Origin: Chthoniobacterales bacterium
GTDB lineage: Bacteria > Verrucomicrobiota > Verrucomicrobiia > Chthoniobacterales > UBA10450
Assembly (NCBI GenBank): GCA_013695905.1
Contig: JACCZQ010000425.1
Location: 1 to 7,163, forward strand
Direction of reading: 5' to 3'
DNA length: 7,163 nt
Shown: piece by piece, positions 5,837 to 7,163 of the stretch
How positions within the stretch are numbered: the stretch's first letter is position 1
How the letters are laid out: each line of letters starts with the position of its first letter
The notes under the pieces: generated by a model
What the model was told of the DNA's origin: nothing
The model's database searches: none
What the model saw: the letters and a program-made list of their open reading frames with translations, nothing else
Position numbers and translations under genes: made by a program

Positions 5837-7163
5837 ATAACCTGCCGCAAATACTCCGGCATTTCGGGAATCGGATCACGCCGAATCTGCATCGTGCCGT
5901 CCTCGCCCTGCCACAGGACGACGGTCACTTTGCCGGCGGCTTCGTCTTTCTCCGGGAAATCCTCGCGGAATTGTGCGCCACGGCTTTCGGTGCGTTCGAG
6001 CGCCGCGCGCGTGACGGCTTCGGAAACGGTCAGCAGATTCTTGAGATCCAGCGCGGTGTGCCACCCGGGATTGAACTCTCGATGCCCGGTAACGCCGGCA
6101 CGATTCGCCCGCTCCCACAGCCTCTCGATGTCCTGCAGCGCCTTCTGCATCTCGGCTTCGTTCCGGACAATGCCGACATTGTCCTGCATCGTCTCCTGAA
6201 GGTCCTTCTGCACCTGGTATGGGTTCTCGCCGTCCCCTCGCTCAAATGGCTCCAACGCCTCGCGCGCCGCGACCTCCACGCTGCGGCCGTCGATCTCGCC
6301 TAACGAATTCTCTTTTGCAAAATTTGCCGCAAATTCACCGGCGCGTTTGCCGAAAACCAGCAAATCCGAAAGCGAATTGCCGCCGAGCCGGTTTGCGCCA
6401 TTGATGCCCGCGGCGCATTCGCCGCAAGCGAACAGGCCGGGCACGCGCGACATCTGGGTGTCGGGATCGACACGGATTCCGCCCATCACGTAATGCGTGG
6501 TGGGGCCGACCTCCATCGGCTGCTGCGTGATGTCGATATCGGCCAGTTGTTTGAATTGGTGATACATGCTCGGCAGCTTGCGCCGGATGTGTTCCTCACC
6601 GTTCTGCACCTTGCTTTTGATCCACGCGATATCGAGAAACACACCGCCGTGCGGGCTGCCGCGGCCGGCCTTGATCTCGCGCACGATGCAGCGCGCCACG
6701 TGGTCGCGCGTGAGCAGCTCCGGCGGGCGGCGCGCATTCTTGTCTCCCTGGCAATAGCGCCAGCCCTCCTCTTCGCTGTCGGCGGTCTGTGTTTTGTAGT
6801 TGTCGGGAATGTCGTCAAACATGAAGCGGCGGCCTTCTTTGTTCGTGAGGATCCCGCCTTCGCCACGGACCCCTTCAGTCACGAGAATTCCGCGGACGCT
6901 CGGCGGCCATACCATTCCGGTGGGATGAAATTGCACGAACTCCATGTCGATCAACTCCGCGCCTGCCTGATAGCCTAACGAGTGGCCGTCGCCGGTGCAT
7001 TCCCAACTGTTGCTCGTGATCTTAAAGGCGCGCCCGATCCCGCCCGTCGCGAGAATGATCGCTTTTGCGTGAAAAACTTTGAACCGACCGCGCTCGCGAT
7101 CGTAAGCGAAGGCTCCCACGACGCGCTCACTGTCTTTCAGCAGCGTGAGGACTGTCTGCTCCA
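5821..7163 (-). CDS. sdhA: Succinate dehydrogenase flavoprotein subunit, C-terminal part, 5' end outside the window
   Basis: Oxidises succinate to fumarate in the TCA cycle, passing electrons via FAD to SdhB. The frame is open to the right edge, so the visible 446 residues lack the N-terminus with the FAD-binding GxGxxG and the histidine that carries FAD. GTG at 7117-7119 is an internal valine codon. Active-site residues, by comparison with E. coli SdhA: the His of FHPTG (codon 6925-6927), the Glu of TEGVRGEGG, the catalytic Arg of LLTRDHVAR (codon 6706-6708), the His of THYVMGG (codon 6493-6495) and the Arg of GANRLGGNSLSD (codon 6388-6390). About 29 more residues lie between the first His and the catalytic Arg than in E. 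coli (segment with DNYKTQTADSEEEGWRYCQG), a mark of a different subtype that agrees with the two-haem SdhC. The C-terminus ends EEMK inside a duplicated junction. Confidence 0.97.
   Translation of the reverse strand, partial: EQTVLTLLKDSERVVGAFAYDRERGRFKVFHAKAIILATGGIGRAFKITSNSWECTGDGHSLGYQAGAELIDMEFVQFHPTGMVWPPSVRGILVTEGVRGEGGILTNKEGRRFMFDDIPDNYKTQTADSEEEGWRYCQGDKNARRPPELLTRDHVARCIVREIKAGRGSPHGGVFLDIAWIKSKVQNGEEHIRRKLPSMYHQFKQLADIDITQQPMEVGPTTHYVMGGIRVDPDTQMSRVPGLFACGECAAGINGANRLGGNSLSDLLVFGKRAGEFAANFAKENSLGEIDGRSVEVAAREALEPFERGDGENPYQVQKDLQETMQDNVGIVRNEAEMQKALQDIERLWERANRAGVTGHREFNPGWHTALDLKNLLTVSEAVTRAALERTESRGAQFREDFPEKDEAAGKVTVVLWQGEDGTMQIRRDPIPEMPEYLRQVIEEMK

Overview
The window looks like ordinary chromosome from a GC-rich, respiring, probably Gram-negative-type bacterium. 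Evidence is a type B (two-haem) succinate dehydrogenase and a set of nucleotide-sugar and polyprenyl-phosphate-sugar genes. I could not assign a phylum from sequence alone. Verrucomicrobiota or Acidobacteriota would fit the Sdh type and the palindromic intergenic repeats, but that is a weak inference. No tRNA, rRNA, CRISPR array or transposase gene is visible.

Region 1 (1-3598, + strand) is a cell-surface sugar cluster. It holds the C-terminal half of an NAD-dependent sugar epimerase/dehydratase (cut by the window edge), a 310-bp repeat-filled gap, and a tightly packed trio: a DegT/DnrJ/EryC1/StrS sugar aminotransferase, a class I SAM methyltransferase and an ArnC/GtrB-like family 2 glycosyltransferase with two C-terminal membrane helices. 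The trio genes overlap by 8 and 4 bp and are almost certainly one operon. Together they suggest synthesis of an amino (perhaps methylated) sugar and its transfer to a polyprenyl-phosphate carrier.

Region 2 (3663-7163) holds the three usual subunits of succinate dehydrogenase in an unusual layout. sdhC (membrane cytochrome b) is on the + strand. sdhA (flavoprotein, cut by the right edge), sdhB (iron-sulfur subunit) and a small TPR-like gene run on the - strand towards it and meet it tail to tail with a 5-bp gap.

Two observations stand out. First, sdhA and sdhB are separated by a ~180-bp repeat element flanked by a 19-bp direct repeat (18/19 identical). Each copy carries the same junction: a GAGGAG Shine-Dalgarno and a GTGA stop/start overlap. 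An insertion appears to have duplicated an ancestral sdhA/sdhB overlap, and the 66-codon frame across the element starts at one GTGA and ends at the other. Second, the 9-mer TCGTTAGGC occurs four times exactly (and once with one mismatch) in 7.2 kb, all inside genes. Three copies are in-frame Ser-Leu-Gly using the otherwise scarce TTA codon, which is far more than chance predicts.
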